Below, piece after piece: positions 1 to 8,980 of a stretch of DNA of 64,000 bases (position 1 is the first letter of the stretch; each line of letters starts with the position of its first letter). The stretch lies in assembly GCF_032248455.1 (NCBI RefSeq), contig NZ_JAVTTP010000001.1, positions 4,004,001 through 4,068,000 on the forward strand, in the 5' to 3' direction. The DNA comes from Pricia mediterranea. Lineage in GTDB: Bacteria; Bacteroidota; Bacteroidia; Flavobacteriales; Flavobacteriaceae. The notes beneath the pieces were generated by a model. The model saw only the letters and a program-made list of their open reading frames with translations. It did no database searches and was not told where the DNA came from. A program made the translations under genes and the position numbers.

Positions 1-736
1 TAAAGCCTTTGATAATCTTCAGTCCTCCTAAAGTTTCCTCCAAAATGGACAGAAAGATGCCCTGTTCCCGCTGAACGCGGTCGGATTTCCGTTTTAGGGA
101 TTTTCCGATCAGGGAAATCAAAAATCCCGATAAGGGAAGAAATATAAATACGAATAGTGTCAATTTGGGACTTATGGAGACCATGGCGACAATGGCGAAC
201 AACAGCGTCAAAGGTTCCCTGACAATCAGCTCTAAAATGGACAAAAAGGAGTGTTGGATTTCAAGCACATCGGAAGTCAGCCGCGCAATGGTATCCCCCT
301 TTCGTTTCTCCGAATAATAGGATACGGGCAATGCAATGGTCTTGTCATAGAGTTCGTTCCTGAGATCCTTGAGTACGCCGTTTCGCAAAAACGTGATAAA
401 ATACATGGCGAGATAGCCGAATACGTTTTTGAGAAAGAACATGATGATGACGAGCAATACCATAAATACCAGTGCATCGCTACTGTCGTCACCTGCTTTT
501 TGGGTAACAAAAAAGTTGAGGTATTCGTAAAGATATTCCTTGGCATCCCCGAGGCCGGTCCACACCGGTTCGGTCTCTACGCTTTCGGTCTGCTTGAAGA
601 GCACGGCGAGCATGGGAAACAGCGAAACCATGGCCAGAGTGGCAAATAGGGCATAAAAAATATTGGCAATAATATTCAGTACAGCGTAAGCCCGATAGGG
701 TCGGGCAAAACGCAAAATTTTTCTAAAATAGGTCAT
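1..736 (-). CDS. ABC exporter, N-terminal membrane domain (partial)
   Basis: The frame is open from an ATG at 736 to the window edge, about 245 codons, so only the first part is present. It begins MTYFRKILRFARPYRAY and has membrane segments near residues 17-47 and 88-115, followed by GDTIARLTSDV, the cytoplasmic-loop motif of type I exporter membrane domains (MsbA/LmrA-like lipid or drug exporters). The ATPase half should lie beyond position 1. The start is 16 bp from the stop of the phosphohexomutase gene on the same strand, which suggests co-transcription. The substrate cannot be told from this part. Confidence 0.85.
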   Translation of the reverse strand, partial: MTYFRKILRFARPYRAYAVLNIIANIFYALFATLAMVSLFPMLAVLFKQTESVETEPVWTGLGDAKEYLYEYLNFFVTQKAGDDSSDALVFMVLLVIIMFFLKNVFGYLAMYFITFLRNGVLKDLRNELYDKTIALPVSYYSEKRKGDTIARLTSDVLEIQHSFLSILELIVREPLTLLFAIVAMVSISPKLTLFVFIFLPLSGFLISLIGKSLKRKSDRVQREQGIFLSILEETLGGLKIIKGF

Positions 737-752
737 GCAGGCGTTTAGGCAT

Positions 753-2462
753 TTATCCCAACTGGAGTTCGTTCTTGATGCGATCGATTTTGGCATCGAG
801 CTCCGCATCCACTTTTTTGAAATTTTCCGCCTTTTCAAGCTCAGTGTTCGTACTGATGTAGAATTTAACCTTGGGTTCGGTACCACTGGGACGGGCGGCG
901 ATCCGTGTGCCGTCTTCGGTCTCATAGATCAGCACGTTGGATTTTGGGATGTCGATGGGCTTTTCTTCCCCGGTCAATACGTTTTTAGCGACGGAGGTGT
1001 TGTAGTCCTCGATCCATTTTACTTTGGAGCCGGCAACGGTCTGCACGGGATTTTCCTTAAAATCCTTTAGCATTTGCTTGATCTCCTCGGCCCCGCTGAT
1101 GCCTTTCTTGGTCAGGGAAATCAGGTGTTCCTTATAAAAACCGTAAGCGACGTAGCAATCGATCAGGTCTTTGAAAAAAGAGCTGCCGTTGGCCTTGGCC
1201 TGGGCCCCGATTTCACAAGCGAGTAGGGCAGAGGTGACGGCATCCTTATCACGGACGAAGTCCCCGACCATATAGCCGAAGCTCTCCTCGCCGCCCCCCA
1301 GGAATTGAAGTTCCGGATAATCCTTGATCATTTTGCCGATCCATTTGAATCCGGTCAAGGCCGTCTTGAAGGTAACTCCATAGGCCTTGGCCATAGCCTC
1401 CAGCATCGGGGTAGAAACGATGGTCGTTGCCACGAATTCGTTGCCTTCAAAACCTTTTTTCTTTTTTTGCTCCAATAGAAAGTGGGTCATCATGATCATG
1501 GCCTGATTGCCGTTGACGATTTCCATTTTTCCTTCCAGGTTCCGTACGGCCACTCCTAAACGATCGCTGTCGGGGTCGGTACCGATGACCATGTCCGCTC
1601 CAATTTCTTCCGCTTTTTCAATGGCCATGGAGAGGGCTTCCGGTTCCTCCGGATTGGGGGATTCCACCGTGGGAAAATCCCCGTTCGGCTCTGCCTGGGC
1701 CTCGATAATCGTAACATTTTTATAGCCCGCCCGTTTCAGCACCTCGGGAATGGCCGTTATCGAAGTGCCGTGCAGCGACGTGAATACGATTTTAAAGTCG
1801 TCTTTGCCGGGCACATTGAAATCGCCGTGGGCGACCGAAGCCTCAAAAAAGGCCTCATCGACCTCGGTATCGATGCTTTCAATGAGCTCGTCGTTTCCCT
1901 CGAAATTGATTTCTTCATAGGAGAGGGCGTTGATGGCCGCTACGATTTCCCCGTCCTGGGGCGGTACGATCTGGCAGCCATCGGACCAATACACCTTGTA
2001 GCCGTTATATTCCGGGGGGTTATGCGATGCAGTCAGTACGATGCCCGCGTGACAGTTTAAATAACGTACGGCGAACGATAGCTCGGGAGTAGTCCGAAGT
2101 TCGGAAAAACGATAGACCTTGATACCGTTCGCGGAGAACACTTCGGCCACCAATTGCGAAAGACTATCGCTATTATGACGGCAATCATAGGCAATGACCA
2201 CTTTAATTTCCTCGCCCTCATACACCTCTTTCAGGTAATTGCTCAAGCCTTGAGTGCTCTTTCCCAAGGTATATTTATTGATCCTGTTAGTGCCGACACC
2301 CATGATACCGCGCATACCTCCGGTACCGAATTCCATATTTTTATAAAATCGGTCCTTCAGTCCTTCTTGATCGTTTTCGATAAGGTGTTGTACTTCCTTC
2401 TTAATGGCAGGATCAAAAAAATCGGTAAGCCAGGTCTTTGCGGTCTTGAGTGTGTTTTCCAT
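753..2462 (-). CDS. Phosphohexomutase (phosphoglucomutase/phosphomannomutase)
   Basis: This 569-residue protein belongs to the alpha-D-phosphohexomutase superfamily, which moves phosphate between C6 and C1 of hexoses such as glucose or mannose. The catalytic phosphoserine loop TASHNP is at about residues 144-149 (Ser146). The metal loop GTDPDSDR is near 294-301, the sugar-binding loop GGGEESFG is present, and the phosphate-binding loop RPSGTEPK is close to the C-terminus. All four signature loops are intact, and the length suits the longer PGM2-like branch. It is a cytosolic enzyme feeding sugar-nucleotide synthesis. It precedes the ABC exporter gene by 16 bp. Whether glucose or mannose phosphate is preferred cannot be read from sequence. 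Confidence 0.93.
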   Translation of the reverse strand: MENTLKTAKTWLTDFFDPAIKKEVQHLIENDQEGLKDRFYKNMEFGTGGMRGIMGVGTNRINKYTLGKSTQGLSNYLKEVYEGEEIKVVIAYDCRHNSDSLSQLVAEVFSANGIKVYRFSELRTTPELSFAVRYLNCHAGIVLTASHNPPEYNGYKVYWSDGCQIVPPQDGEIVAAINALSYEEINFEGNDELIESIDTEVDEAFFEASVAHGDFNVPGKDDFKIVFTSLHGTSITAIPEVLKRAGYKNVTIIEAQAEPNGDFPTVESPNPEEPEALSMAIEKAEEIGADMVIGTDPDSDRLGVAVRNLEGKMEIVNGNQAMIMMTHFLLEQKKKKGFEGNEFVATTIVSTPMLEAMAKAYGVTFKTALTGFKWIGKMIKDYPELQFLGGGEESFGYMVGDFVRDKDAVTSALLACEIGAQAKANGSSFFKDLIDCYVAYGFYKEHLISLTKKGISGAEEIKQMLKDFKENPVQTVAGSKVKWIEDYNTSVAKNVLTGEEKPIDIPKSNVLIYETEDGTRIAARPSGTEPKVKFYISTNTELEKAENFKKVDAELDAKIDRIKNELQLG

Positions 2463-2615
2463 AATAAAAGATGTTTTGTTACTGAATTATCAGGTTGATG
2501 GGGCCGAGCGGCATAAACTACCGTTCAGGATTTGAAGATATGGAATTTTTGGGATAAATGCTGCGCCTCCGATTTTTGTTTTGATGCCTGACTGTGTCGA
2601 GCATCCCTACATGTA

Positions 2616-3590
2616 TTACGGGGCAACACCGTTTTCTTTTTCTCCCAAATTAACGCCCTCCGAAACGCTGTAACGGGACTCATTTCTTCTATTGCGCACC
2701 AGTATTTCTCCGAGGAATCCGGCCAGAAACAATTGAGTTCCGATAATCATGGCGGTCAGGGCGACGAAAAACTGGGGGCGGTCGGTGATCAAGCGGCCGA
2801 ACTTATTGATAAACAACTTGTCTATCCCGAGATAGATAGCGAATCCGAAGCCGATGATGAACATTAGAACACCTAGGGCCCCGAAAAGATGCATCGGGCG
2901 ACGGGCGAATTTCGATACGAACCAAATGGTGATCAAATCCAAAAATCCATTGATAAAGCGTTCCATCCCAAATTTTGTTTTTCCATATTTCCGCGCTTGG
3001 TGGGCTACCACCTTTTCCCCGATATTCGCGAATCCCGCGTTTTTGGCAAGTACGGGGATGTAACGGTGCATTTCGCCCGATACCTCGATATTTTTGATTA
3101 CGGCCTTGTTAAACGCCTTTAATCCGCAGTTGAAATCGTGCAGCTTGACACCCGAGGTACGCCTGGCGGCCCAGTTGAAGAGTTTCGAGGGGATGTTCTT
3201 CGAGAGCACGGAATCGTAACGTTTTTTCTTCCAGCCAGATACCAGGTCGTAATGCTCTTCCCGAATGAGCCGGTATAGCTCGGGGATTTCCTCCGGGTTA
3301 TCCTGTAGGTCGGCATCCATGGTAATTACTACTTCCCCTTGGGCCACCTTAAAACCGGCATGAAGGGCCTGGGACTTCCCGTAATTCTTTTGAAAACGGA
3401 GTCCCCGCACTTGGGGGTGGGTTTCGGAGAGCTGGCGGATCAGTTGCCAGCTCTGGTCCGTACTTCCATCGTCGATAAAGATTATCTCGTACGAATAGCC
3501 TTCTGAGCGCATAACCGTAACGATCCAATCGTGCAGCTCCTGAAGGGATTGCGCTTCGTTGAGAAGGGGTATGATGATGGATAGATTCAT
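2616..3590 (-). CDS. Membrane-anchored GT2 glycosyltransferase (DPM1/GtrB-like)
   Basis: A 324-residue family 2 glycosyltransferase. The N-terminal GT-A domain shows FIDDGSTD near residue 40 and the metal-binding DADLQD near 93. Two membrane helices follow at about residues 233-255 and 268-290. This is the architecture of the polyprenyl-phosphate glycosyltransferases (GtrB, ArnC, DPM1-like), which load a sugar from a nucleotide sugar onto a lipid carrier at the inner membrane. It is probably in one unit with the DUF4199 gene 47 bp upstream. The sugar and acceptor are unknown. Confidence 0.9.
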   Translation of the reverse strand: MNLSIIIPLLNEAQSLQELHDWIVTVMRSEGYSYEIIFIDDGSTDQSWQLIRQLSETHPQVRGLRFQKNYGKSQALHAGFKVAQGEVVITMDADLQDNPEEIPELYRLIREEHYDLVSGWKKKRYDSVLSKNIPSKLFNWAARRTSGVKLHDFNCGLKAFNKAVIKNIEVSGEMHRYIPVLAKNAGFANIGEKVVAHQARKYGKTKFGMERFINGFLDLITIWFVSKFARRPMHLFGALGVLMFIIGFGFAIYLGIDKLFINKFGRLITDRPQFFVALTAMIIGTQLFLAGFLGEILVRNRRNESRYSVSEGVNLGEKENGVAP

Positions 3591-3637
3591 GGATTGTCGC
3601 TATAAATCCGTCCAAAAGTACAATTTCAAACAGTCAT

Positions 3638-4159
3638 TTAATACGCCGGCTTTTGTTTTTTGATGATGAGACCGGTAATAAGACCGACAATAAGTCCAAT
3701 AATAATGTTGAAAATTAGGATTAACGGATATGACACCCAGGCAAATTTCTTTTGCATCGCTATGCCCTGATCAATTTGCTCCTCGGTGAGGTTCGGGTTG
3801 CTCGCCAAGGCTTCCTGTTTTCCAATTTCCGTAAGCTTGTCCATATATTCGGGTTCTACGAAGTTAGAGAAGACAAAAAAATACAACAGCCCTACCAAAC
3901 CTGCGATCAAGGCCGCCCCCGCCCCGACTTTTAAGGCATCTGAAATTTTCAAATACCCGAGGTTCGCTTTTTTAAACTGGATGATGGCCAAGACGACCCC
4001 TACTGCCAAGATTCCTATCTGGGCACCCTGAACGCCAATGCCCCGCTCATACTGCATATCCATCATGTAGAGCATAATGCCAAATACTACGCCGACCCCG
4101 CCGATAAGCAGCCCGTAGTTCAAGGCAAATTTTCCTGTTTTCGGCTGATTTTCTTCCAT
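3638..4159 (-). CDS. DUF4199 family membrane protein
   Basis: A 173-residue integral membrane protein with four hydrophobic segments, near residues 12-30, 44-62, 78-98 and 142-168. A polar stretch before the last segment carries NPNLTEEQIDQG. The last helix is rich in Ile/Gly and ends in a basic tail (IIKKQKPAY). Overall form matches DUF4199, a Bacteroidota family of unknown function often found just upstream of a GT2 glycosyltransferase, as here. That neighbourhood hints at a role in envelope glycolipid metabolism, which is inference only. Confidence 0.85.
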   Translation of the reverse strand: MEENQPKTGKFALNYGLLIGGVGVVFGIMLYMMDMQYERGIGVQGAQIGILAVGVVLAIIQFKKANLGYLKISDALKVGAGAALIAGLVGLLYFFVFSNFVEPEYMDKLTEIGKQEALASNPNLTEEQIDQGIAMQKKFAWVSYPLILIFNIIIGLIVGLITGLIIKKQKPAY

Positions 4160-4247
4160 TTTTCAAATTATTTAGTGGTTTGTTAGATCGTTCGTTCTAC
4201 TGAAGCTTTTATTACAGCTAAAAGTACATTAATTTTACAGGTTTCAA

Positions 4248-4277
4248 TTGCAAGTCCTAAAAAAATACCTAAATTTG
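4248..4277 (+). promoter_or_regulatory. Predicted promoter of rpmE2
   Basis: TTG at 4248-4250 and TAAATTTG at 4270-4277 are separated by 19 bp. This fits the Bacteroidota consensus of TTG, about 19-20 bp, then TAnnTTTG. It leaves a leader of about 45 nt before the L31 start codon. Confidence 0.6.
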
Positions 4278-4327
4278 CACCCTTAAAATGAGTGCCTGTC
4301 GGAATGGGCGCGTAAAATTTTAGCTCA

Positions 4328-4777
4328 ATGAAAAAAGACATCCACCCGGAAAATTATAGATTGGTAGCCTTTAAGGACATGTCGAACGACGAGGTGTTCT
4401 TGACCAAATCCACTGCGGAGACCAAAGAGACGCTAGAGGTTGAAGGTACCGAATACCCCTTGGTGAAATTGGAGATTTCAAGGACCTCGCATCCTTTCTA
4501 CACCGGAAAGGCCAAGCTGCTGGATACCGCCGGCCGTATCGATAAGTTCAAGAACAAATACGACAAGTTCAAGAAAAAAAAAGCGGCTCCAGCGGAGCAA
4601 GAGGCCCCAAAAGCGGAAACCAAGTCCGAGTCCCCCAAAAAGGAGGCCCCAAAAGCCGAGGCGAAATCTGAAGCCCCAAAAAAAGACGCTTCTAAACCCA
4701 AGGCGGAGGCAAAGCCGGAAGCTCCTAAAAAGGAGACCCCCAAGGCCGATACCCCTGCCAAGGAAGAAAAAAAATAA
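4328..4777 (+). CDS. rpmE2: 50S ribosomal protein L31 type B with long basic tail
   Basis: Residues 1 to about 85 are type-B L31 (starts [19 protein letters not shown], no zinc-binding cysteines). Type B proteins are usually about 80-90 residues, whereas this one is 149. The extra 65 residues are a low-complexity tail of Lys, Ala, Pro and Glu built from degenerate APKAEAKSE-type repeats, probably disordered. L31 sits on the large subunit near the central protuberance and can bridge to the small subunit. The gene has its own promoter and a strong terminator, and lies before the GlmU-like gene. Confidence 0.93.
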   Translation: MKKDIHPENYRLVAFKDMSNDEVFLTKSTAETKETLEVEGTEYPLVKLEISRTSHPFYTGKAKLLDTAGRIDKFKNKYDKFKKKKAAPAEQEAPKAETKSESPKKEAPKAEAKSEAPKKDASKPKAEAKPEAPKKETPKADTPAKEEKK

Positions 4778-4796
4778 CGGTTGTTTGCAATCCTAT

Positions 4797-4829
4797 AAAA
4801 TGCCCTCGAATCTCGAGGGCATTTTTTTT
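4797..4829 (+). terminator. Rho-independent terminator after rpmE2
   Basis: The perfect 9-bp stem TGCCCTCGA / TCGAGGGCA (4801-4809 with 4813-4821) has a 3-nt loop. It is flanked by an A run and followed by eight T, 20 bp after the rpmE2 stop. Confidence 0.85.
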
Positions 4830-4933
4830 GTCCATTTTGTTGAACAAATTTCCAGGGCAAACAGAATATGCACAACACTTTATCGTTGTAGAGCTATACG
4901 CCCGATTTATTATTTTTGCCGAAATAGCATCCC

Positions 4934-6115
4934 ATGAACTACATCCTTTTTGACGGCCCCGTGCGCGACAACCTGCTGCCTTTTACCTTTATAAGGCCGG
5001 TGGCGGACATCCGTATCGGTATTCTCACCATCCGCGAAAAATGGGAAAAATACCTGGGAAATACGACCACTACCATAACGGAGGATTATCTCAGCGAAAA
5101 ATATCCCATGGTAGAAATGGCGGGGAACATTTTAATAAATGCATCCTTCTTACCGAATCAAAAGTTAGTAGATCTCGTCGTCGGTCTCCAAGAAAATGAG
5201 GCCATCTTTCAAGGGGAGGAGGTCGTTGCCTTCTATGTTAGGGAAACCCAGGAAGAAGTCGATTTTTCGTCCTATAAAACCATTGATTATAAGGATGGCA
5301 CGCTTCGGGTGGCGCATACGTGGGATATTTTTGAGAAAAACGCGGAGGCCCTTGAGGCGGATTTCGAATTGATTACCGCGGGAAGGACCAGTGCCCCAAT
5401 CTCGAAGTCGAATACCTTGATCTGTCCCGAACGTATTTTTGCGGAAGCAGGGGCGAGGGTCGAGCACAGCATCTTGAATGCCACCGAAGGTCCCATCTAT
5501 TTAGGGAAGAATTCCGAAGTTTGGGAAGGCAACCTGATTCGCGGGGCCTTCGCCCTCTGTGAAAGAGCGGTCGTAAAAATGGGGGCCATGATCTACGGTG
5601 CCACGACGGTCGGCCCTTGGTCCAAAGTCTGTGGCGAGATCAGCAATGCAGTGATTTTCGGGTATTCGAGCAAGGGCCACGACGGGTATTTAGGCAATTC
5701 GGTACTGGGCGAATGGTGTAACATAGGCGCCAGTAGTAATAACTCGAACCTAAAAAACAACTATGCCAAGGTGCGTTTATGGAACTATGCCACGGAAAGT
5801 TTCGAGCAAACGGGACTCCAATTTTGCGGTCTGATGATGGGCGACCACAGCAAGACGGCCATTAATACCATGTTCAATACGGGTACCGTTATCGGGGTGA
5901 ACTGTAATATCTACGATCCGGGATTTCCCAGGAATTTTGTTCCCAGTTTCAGCTGGGGCGGCGCGACGGGCTTTACGACCTATCTGCCCAAGAAAGCCTT
6001 TGAGGCGGCCGAGGTCATGATGGAACGAAGACATGTGCCTTTCGATGAAAAAGAAGCGCGGATACTCGAACATGTTTTTGAGCTTACGAAAAGATGGCGC
6101 AATTATAAGGTCTAG
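4934..6115 (+). CDS. GlmU-like sugar-nucleotidyltransferase family protein
   Basis: A 393-residue protein that begins MNYILFDGPVRDNLLPFTF, typical of the Bacteroidota 'GlmU family' proteins that are predicted nucleotidyl- or acyltransferases. The C-terminal half has a left-handed beta-helix pattern of hexapeptide repeats (GPIYLGKNSEV, AVVKMGAMIYGATTVGP, GYLGNSVLGEWCNIGA, TGTVIGVNCNIYDPG). The N-terminal half has no clear GlmU pyrophosphorylase signature (LAAGxGTRM is absent), so UDP-GlcNAc synthesis should not be assumed. It follows rpmE2, a pairing that recurs in this phylum. The box TATTTTTG at about 4911-4918 could be its own -7 element. Confidence 0.8.
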   Translation: MNYILFDGPVRDNLLPFTFIRPVADIRIGILTIREKWEKYLGNTTTTITEDYLSEKYPMVEMAGNILINASFLPNQKLVDLVVGLQENEAIFQGEEVVAFYVRETQEEVDFSSYKTIDYKDGTLRVAHTWDIFEKNAEALEADFELITAGRTSAPISKSNTLICPERIFAEAGARVEHSILNATEGPIYLGKNSEVWEGNLIRGAFALCERAVVKMGAMIYGATTVGPWSKVCGEISNAVIFGYSSKGHDGYLGNSVLGEWCNIGASSNNSNLKNNYAKVRLWNYATESFEQTGLQFCGLMMGDHSKTAINTMFNTGTVIGVNCNIYDPGFPRNFVPSFSWGGATGFTTYLPKKAFEAAEVMMERRHVPFDEKEARILEHVFELTKRWRNYKV

Positions 6116-6214
6116 CTAGACCGATGTCCCAAATGACGGGACCCCCAAGCGTTAGAACCTCCAAATACCCCATGAATTCCGTTTAGTATTGACAGACCGC
6201 TAGTCCATAGTTCT

Positions 6215-6222
6215 TATATTTG
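6215..6222 (+). promoter_or_regulatory. Candidate -7 box upstream of mtaB
   Basis: TATATTTG matches the Bacteroidota -7 consensus TAnnTTTG and lies 26 bp before the mtaB start codon. No TTG sits at the ideal distance; the nearest is 23 bp away. Only the -7 element is therefore supported. Confidence 0.4.
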
Positions 6223-6247
6223 CATTCCGAAATTGTAGCTTTGTAAA

Positions 6248-7621
6248 ATGGATAAAAAAGTCGCCTTCTATACCTTGGGCTGTAAGCTCAACTTTTCCGA
6301 GACTTCGACCATCGCCCGTGGTTTTAAGGACGAAGGGTTCAGGCGTGTGGATTTTTCGGAATACGCGGACATGTACGTAATCAATACCTGCTCGGTCACC
6401 GAGAATGCGGACAAGCGTTTTAAGACCATTGTGAAAAAGGCACAAAAGGCAAATCCCGATGCCTTTGTAGCGGCCGTCGGCTGTTATGCCCAATTAAAGC
6501 CAGAGGAGTTGGCCGCCGTCGAAGGAGTGGACCTCGTATTGGGGGCCACCGAAAAGTTCAAGATTACGGATTATATCCACGATATTCTGAACCGACCGTC
6601 GTCGGAGTCTAAAATGGCGGAAATACATTCCTGCGAAATCGAGGATGCCAATTTTTATGTCGGAAGCTATGCAATCGGAGACCGCACCCGCGCTTTTTTA
6701 AAAGTACAGGATGGCTGCGATTACAAATGCACCTATTGCACCATTCCGCTGGCCCGGGGGATATCACGGAGCGATACCCTACAAAACGTGCTCGACAACG
6801 CCGCGGAAATATCCGCAGAAGGAATTAAGGAAATCGTTTTAACGGGCGTTAACATCGGGGACTACGGCAAAGGAGAATTCGGGAATAAAAAGCACGAGCA
6901 CACTTTTTTAGATCTGGTGAGGGCTTTGGACGAGGTGGAAGGCATCCATAGGTTACGGATTTCGTCCATAGAACCCAACCTCTTAAAGAACGAAACCATT
7001 GATTTCGTGGCGGAGAGTACTTCGTTCGTGCCCCATTTCCACATCCCCCTGCAAAGTGGCAGCGACGAATTGCTAAAACGGATGCGGCGGCGCTATATGA
7101 GCGGACTTTATACGGATCGGGTCGAGCAGATCAGGGAAACTATGCCCCACGCCTGCATCGGGGTAGATGTTATTGTCGGCTTTCCTGGGGAAACGGACGA
7201 ACTCTTTCTGGAAACCTATCACTTTCTGAACGAGCTCGATATTTCGTATCTGCATGTATTCACCTATTCGGAAAGGGACAATACTCCCGCGGCGACTATG
7301 GACGGGGCAGTACCTATGGCAGTGCGAAAGAAACGTAGCAAGATGTTGCGGGGCCTGTCGGCCAAAAAACGAAGGGCATTCTACGAAAGTCAACTGGGCA
7401 CGCTGCGCCAGGTTTTGTTCGAAGGGGAAAACAAGGCCGGGTATATTCACGGATTCACCGAGAACTACGTCAAGGTAAAAGCCCCGTGGAACCCCGCATT
7501 GGTGAACACCTTGCATCAGGTAGCATTGACTGAAATTGCCGACGACGGTCTGGTGCGCTTTGAATTTGTTGCGCGCGAGGCAGCGCCTGTCATGCCTTCG
7601 GAACAGGAGCTTATCCGGTAG
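6248..7621 (+). CDS. mtaB: tRNA t6A37 methylthiotransferase MtaB
   Basis: A radical-SAM enzyme that converts t6A to ms2t6A at position 37 of ANN-decoding tRNAs. The N-terminal UPF0004 domain holds the three auxiliary-cluster cysteines C12 (LGCKLN), C48 (NTCSVT) and C79 (VGCYAQ). The radical-SAM triad is C157, C161 and C164 in GCDYKCTYC. A TRAM-like domain occupies the C-terminus. The LGCKLN-type start and the 457-residue length favour MtaB over MiaB or RimO. It stands alone between two hairpins. Confidence 0.92.
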   Translation: MDKKVAFYTLGCKLNFSETSTIARGFKDEGFRRVDFSEYADMYVINTCSVTENADKRFKTIVKKAQKANPDAFVAAVGCYAQLKPEELAAVEGVDLVLGATEKFKITDYIHDILNRPSSESKMAEIHSCEIEDANFYVGSYAIGDRTRAFLKVQDGCDYKCTYCTIPLARGISRSDTLQNVLDNAAEISAEGIKEIVLTGVNIGDYGKGEFGNKKHEHTFLDLVRALDEVEGIHRLRISSIEPNLLKNETIDFVAESTSFVPHFHIPLQSGSDELLKRMRRRYMSGLYTDRVEQIRETMPHACIGVDVIVGFPGETDELFLETYHFLNELDISYLHVFTYSERDNTPAATMDGAVPMAVRKKRSKMLRGLSAKKRRAFYESQLGTLRQVLFEGENKAGYIHGFTENYVKVKAPWNPALVNTLHQVALTEIADDGLVRFEFVAREAAPVMPSEQELIR

Positions 7622-7723
7622 GTTTTACACGTACCATGCTCGCATCCCATCTGTCTTCAGCCGGTGGTAATTTGGAAAGCTGGACAAGGGCACGCGTACG
7701 ACCTGTAACTCGGAACGCAAACT

Positions 7724-7751
7724 AAAAATCCCGCCGATCGGCGGGATTTTT
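7724..7751. terminator. Bidirectional terminator between mtaB and acetyltransferase gene
   Basis: A perfect 28-bp palindrome made of five A, a GC-rich core (TCCCGCCGA / TCGGCGGGA) and five T. It lies between two convergent genes and can stop transcription from both sides. Confidence 0.88.
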
Positions 7752-7773
7752 ACAAGTTCATCCTAAAGAATTA

Positions 7774-8067
7774 CTAGATTCTGATACCAACGGGCAACAT
7801 TCCCTTGTACTGTCTGTTTTTCCTTAGGAATCCCGCGATTTGAGGACTTGTGGGTACCACGCGAAGGTTTTGCTCCTGAATGTGGTTAAGCACCGATTTA
7901 ATGAAATCTTCCTTGAAATCCACTTGGGTAATTTCTTCCGGAACTACTAATTTGGTAAGAAATACTTTTCGTTCTTGCGAGGAATACTCGATTTTGGCCA
8001 AATGCCCGTTGACCGTAGTTTCAAATTGACGCAAGAAACTGTTGTCGATGATTTCTACTTCATTCAT
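7774..8067 (-). CDS. Small GNAT-fold acetyltransferase-like protein (YjdJ type)
   Basis: A 97-residue protein of the short Gcn5-related class (YjdJ / Acetyltransf_CG). It has beta strands with HLAKIEYSS, then LTKLVVPEE in place of the usual 'TEVPPE' acetyl-CoA stretch, and the closing motif VVPTSPQIAGFLRKN. The usual Cys of 'P-x-C-P-F' is replaced by Ser (PTSP). Its substrate is unknown and no operon partner is near. The call rests on overall form. Confidence 0.7.
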   Translation of the reverse strand: MNEVEIIDNSFLRQFETTVNGHLAKIEYSSQERKVFLTKLVVPEEITQVDFKEDFIKSVLNHIQEQNLRVVPTSPQIAGFLRKNRQYKGMLPVGIRI

Positions 8068-8254
8068 ATAGTTAGGATTTGTGTTTTCGACATCCGTAGA
8101 AAAAAGAATGGTGTTCTCAAGCCGTATTTTTAGCTACTTTTGCCTTGGTTAAAAAAATTATTGGGATTACCCCGAAGGTATTTACAAAAGTAGTGAATAC
8201 TATGTTAAAATCCTAATTACCTCATGGGGTTGCCCCGCCCAATTCGAATTATTT

Positions 8255-8917
8255 ATGGCCAGTGAGAAAATTCATGTGTATTTCATGCCGGGAATGGCCG
8301 CCAATCCTTCTATTTTTAAGTACATCAGTTTGCCGGGCGATAGGTTCGAGACCCATCTATTGGAATGGTTCGTTCCTGAAAAACGAATGGATTTAAAGGA
8401 GTATGCACATATCATGATCGGTAAGGTGAACCATGAAAACCCCGTCTTGATCGGGGTTTCTTTCGGAGGAATGTTGGTACAGGAGATGGCCAAACTGATG
8501 CCAGTGCGAAAGACTATCATCGTTTCCAGTGTAAAAAGGGCCTCGGAACTGCCTCGGAGAATGCATTTTGCCAAGTACACACATATCCATAAAATTTTAC
8601 CCACGGGTCTGGTCAACAATGTAGAACTGTTGGCTAAATATGCCTTTGGGGAAACCGTCACCAAACGTTTGGCCCTGTACGAGGAGTACCTATCCCTGCG
8701 CGACAAGACGTATATCGATTGGTCGCTCGATCAAATTGTAAACTGGTCCCAATCCGATCCGCCGGAGAACCTAGTGCACATTCATGGAGTGAACGATCCG
8801 GTTTTTCCGATCCGCAATATTCAGGACTGCATACCCGTTAAAAACGGCACCCATACCATGATCATTCACAGGGCAAAATGGTTTAATGAACATTTACCTG
8901 CAATTATTTTGCAATAA
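8255..8917 (+). CDS. Alpha/beta-fold hydrolase
   Basis: A 220-residue soluble hydrolase. The nucleophile elbow is GVSFGG with Ser69. The likely acid is Asp181 (HGVNDPVFP) and the likely base His200 (NGTH), a complete catalytic triad in the expected order. The N-terminal YFMPGMAANP supplies the oxyanion loop. There is no signal peptide, so it is cytosolic. The substrate is not predictable. A TACTTTTG box at 8135-8142 could be its -7 element, giving a leader of about 110 nt. A lytic transglycosylase gene follows at 63 bp. Confidence 0.85.
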   Translation: MASEKIHVYFMPGMAANPSIFKYISLPGDRFETHLLEWFVPEKRMDLKEYAHIMIGKVNHENPVLIGVSFGGMLVQEMAKLMPVRKTIIVSSVKRASELPRRMHFAKYTHIHKILPTGLVNNVELLAKYAFGETVTKRLALYEEYLSLRDKTYIDWSLDQIVNWSQSDPPENLVHIHGVNDPVFPIRNIQDCIPVKNGTHTMIIHRAKWFNEHLPAIILQ

Positions 8918-8980
8918 TGGAGTTGTAATATTATATTTAACTGAAGTAGGGAGTCAACAGAAAAATACCAAATTAGAAAA

